Part shown: in pieces, positions 63,738-64,000 of the stretch
Numbering within the stretch: the stretch's first letter is position 1
Layout of the letters: each line of letters opens with the position of its first letter
Assembly: GCA_002368175.1 (NCBI GenBank)
Contig: AP018172.1
Span: forward strand, 7,071,001-7,135,000
Direction of reading: 5' to 3'
From: Calothrix sp. NIES-2098
Lineage (GTDB): Bacteria > Cyanobacteriota > Cyanobacteriia > Cyanobacteriales > Nostocaceae
DNA: 64,000 nucleotides
Program-made: the position numbers and the translations under genes
The notes under the pieces: model-generated
What the model saw: the letters and a program-made list of their open reading frames with translations, nothing else
Database searches by the model: none
Told to the model about the DNA's origin: nothing

Positions 63738-64000
63738 ATGAAAAAGTTAATACCATTGTTACTCAGTGCGGCTTTAGTTAGTAACACTGTTGCTTGTACT
63801 AAGTCAGACAAGCAAATTTCCAATAATGTTAATTCTACTCAAACTAGCAATACTCAAAATTCGCCAGTATCTATACCAGCAGGCACAAACTTAGATACAG
63901 TTCTTCAAAAAGAAATATCTACTGGCAAAAATACTAATAATGAAAGCTTTAATCTCCGAGTCAGAAACTCTGTAAAAGGTGTAAAACCCGATTTAAAAGA
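63738..64000 (+). CDS. Lipoprotein, start of gene (cut by right edge)
   Basis: Only the first 87 codons are in the window. MKKLIPLLLSAALVSNTVAC is a signal peptide with a lipobox (TVAC), so lipidation and a membrane-anchored periplasmic location are likely. An Asn/Ser/Thr-rich linker follows, then the start of a domain (SIPAGTNLDTVLQKEISTGK). The family is not recognised from this part. The ATG is at 63738; a ribosome site is not obvious. Confidence 0.75.
   Translation, partial: MKKLIPLLLSAALVSNTVACTKSDKQISNNVNSTQTSNTQNSPVSIPAGTNLDTVLQKEISTGKNTNNESFNLRVRNSVKGVKPDLK

Noticed and set aside
1..64000. CRISPR array, prophage or intact insertion sequence
   Set aside because: No regularly spaced repeats with unique spacers, no structural phage genes, and no transposase with terminal inverted repeats were seen. 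The Uma2 and Rpn genes alone do not make a mobile element.

Overview
The window is chromosomal DNA from a filamentous heterocyst-type cyanobacterium (Nostocales; Nostoc, Calothrix or Tolypothrix-like). Evidence seen directly: the HIP1 octamer GCGATCGC is very frequent. The gene set includes the fbp-tal-zwf-opcA cluster, a CrtW ketolase, Ycf35, DUF3038/DUF4335 proteins, a PlmA-type GntR regulator, and the small RNA Yfr1 between a GuaB3-type gene and trxA. Intergenic DNA carries the palindromes and GTCATT/TGACTT-type short repeats typical of this order. No rRNA, CRISPR array, prophage or complete insertion sequence was seen. One tRNA (Ser, anticodon TGA) is present.

Layout. 1-2.5 kb: divergent plmA (cut by the left edge) and a dienelactone hydrolase, then an S1-domain protein. 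2.5-9.7 kb is accessory: a Uma2 nuclease, two unrecognised genes, an XRE regulator, a VapBC-like pair whose toxin has an in-frame stop, a Ser/Thr kinase divergent from a MotA/MotB-like pair that resembles ZorA/ZorB, and a ParE-like toxin pair. 9.8-13.4 kb: tRNA-Ser, a metallophosphatase, nadA, and an LRAT-GUN4 fusion. 13.7-19 kb: a repeat-containing membrane protein, a LOG-family protein, trxA, yfr1 and guaB3. 19.6-28 kb: mutS2, an M50 protease, DUF3038/DUF4335, and a small operon of DUF2997, Ycf35 and a ferredoxin. 28.6-43.4 kb: mostly single genes (GGDEF, GNAT, GIY-YIG, TspO, ankyrin, DUF4079, DUF1997, SDR, lysozyme-like, crtW, TPR, hrcA, rhodanese, DUF3352, GST).

43.5-47.9 kb: a B12-dependent ribonucleotide reductase (NrdJ) with a LAGLIDADG intein placed immediately before the probable thiyl-radical cysteine. 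A diverged duplicate of the nrdJ 5' end lies about 800 bp upstream. 47.9-50.2 kb: an FMN-binding oxidase, cysE and a secreted protein. 50.8-57.4 kb: an RRM protein and then fbp-tal-zwf-opcA. These four genes encode the oxidative pentose phosphate enzymes used in the dark and in heterocysts, plus the G6PDH activator. 57.4-64 kb: an Rpn-like nuclease, cobB (cobyrinate diamide synthase) with an in-frame intergenic-type repeat, a cNMP-binding protein, a UPF0182 membrane protein, and the start of a lipoprotein gene.

Functional links: cobB makes a precursor of the cofactor used by NrdJ, and opcA activates the zwf product. The best candidates for something undescribed are the kinase plus ZorAB-like module, the LRAT-GUN4 fusion, and the nrdJ 5' duplication. 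All names rest on reading motifs by eye; no database search was run.
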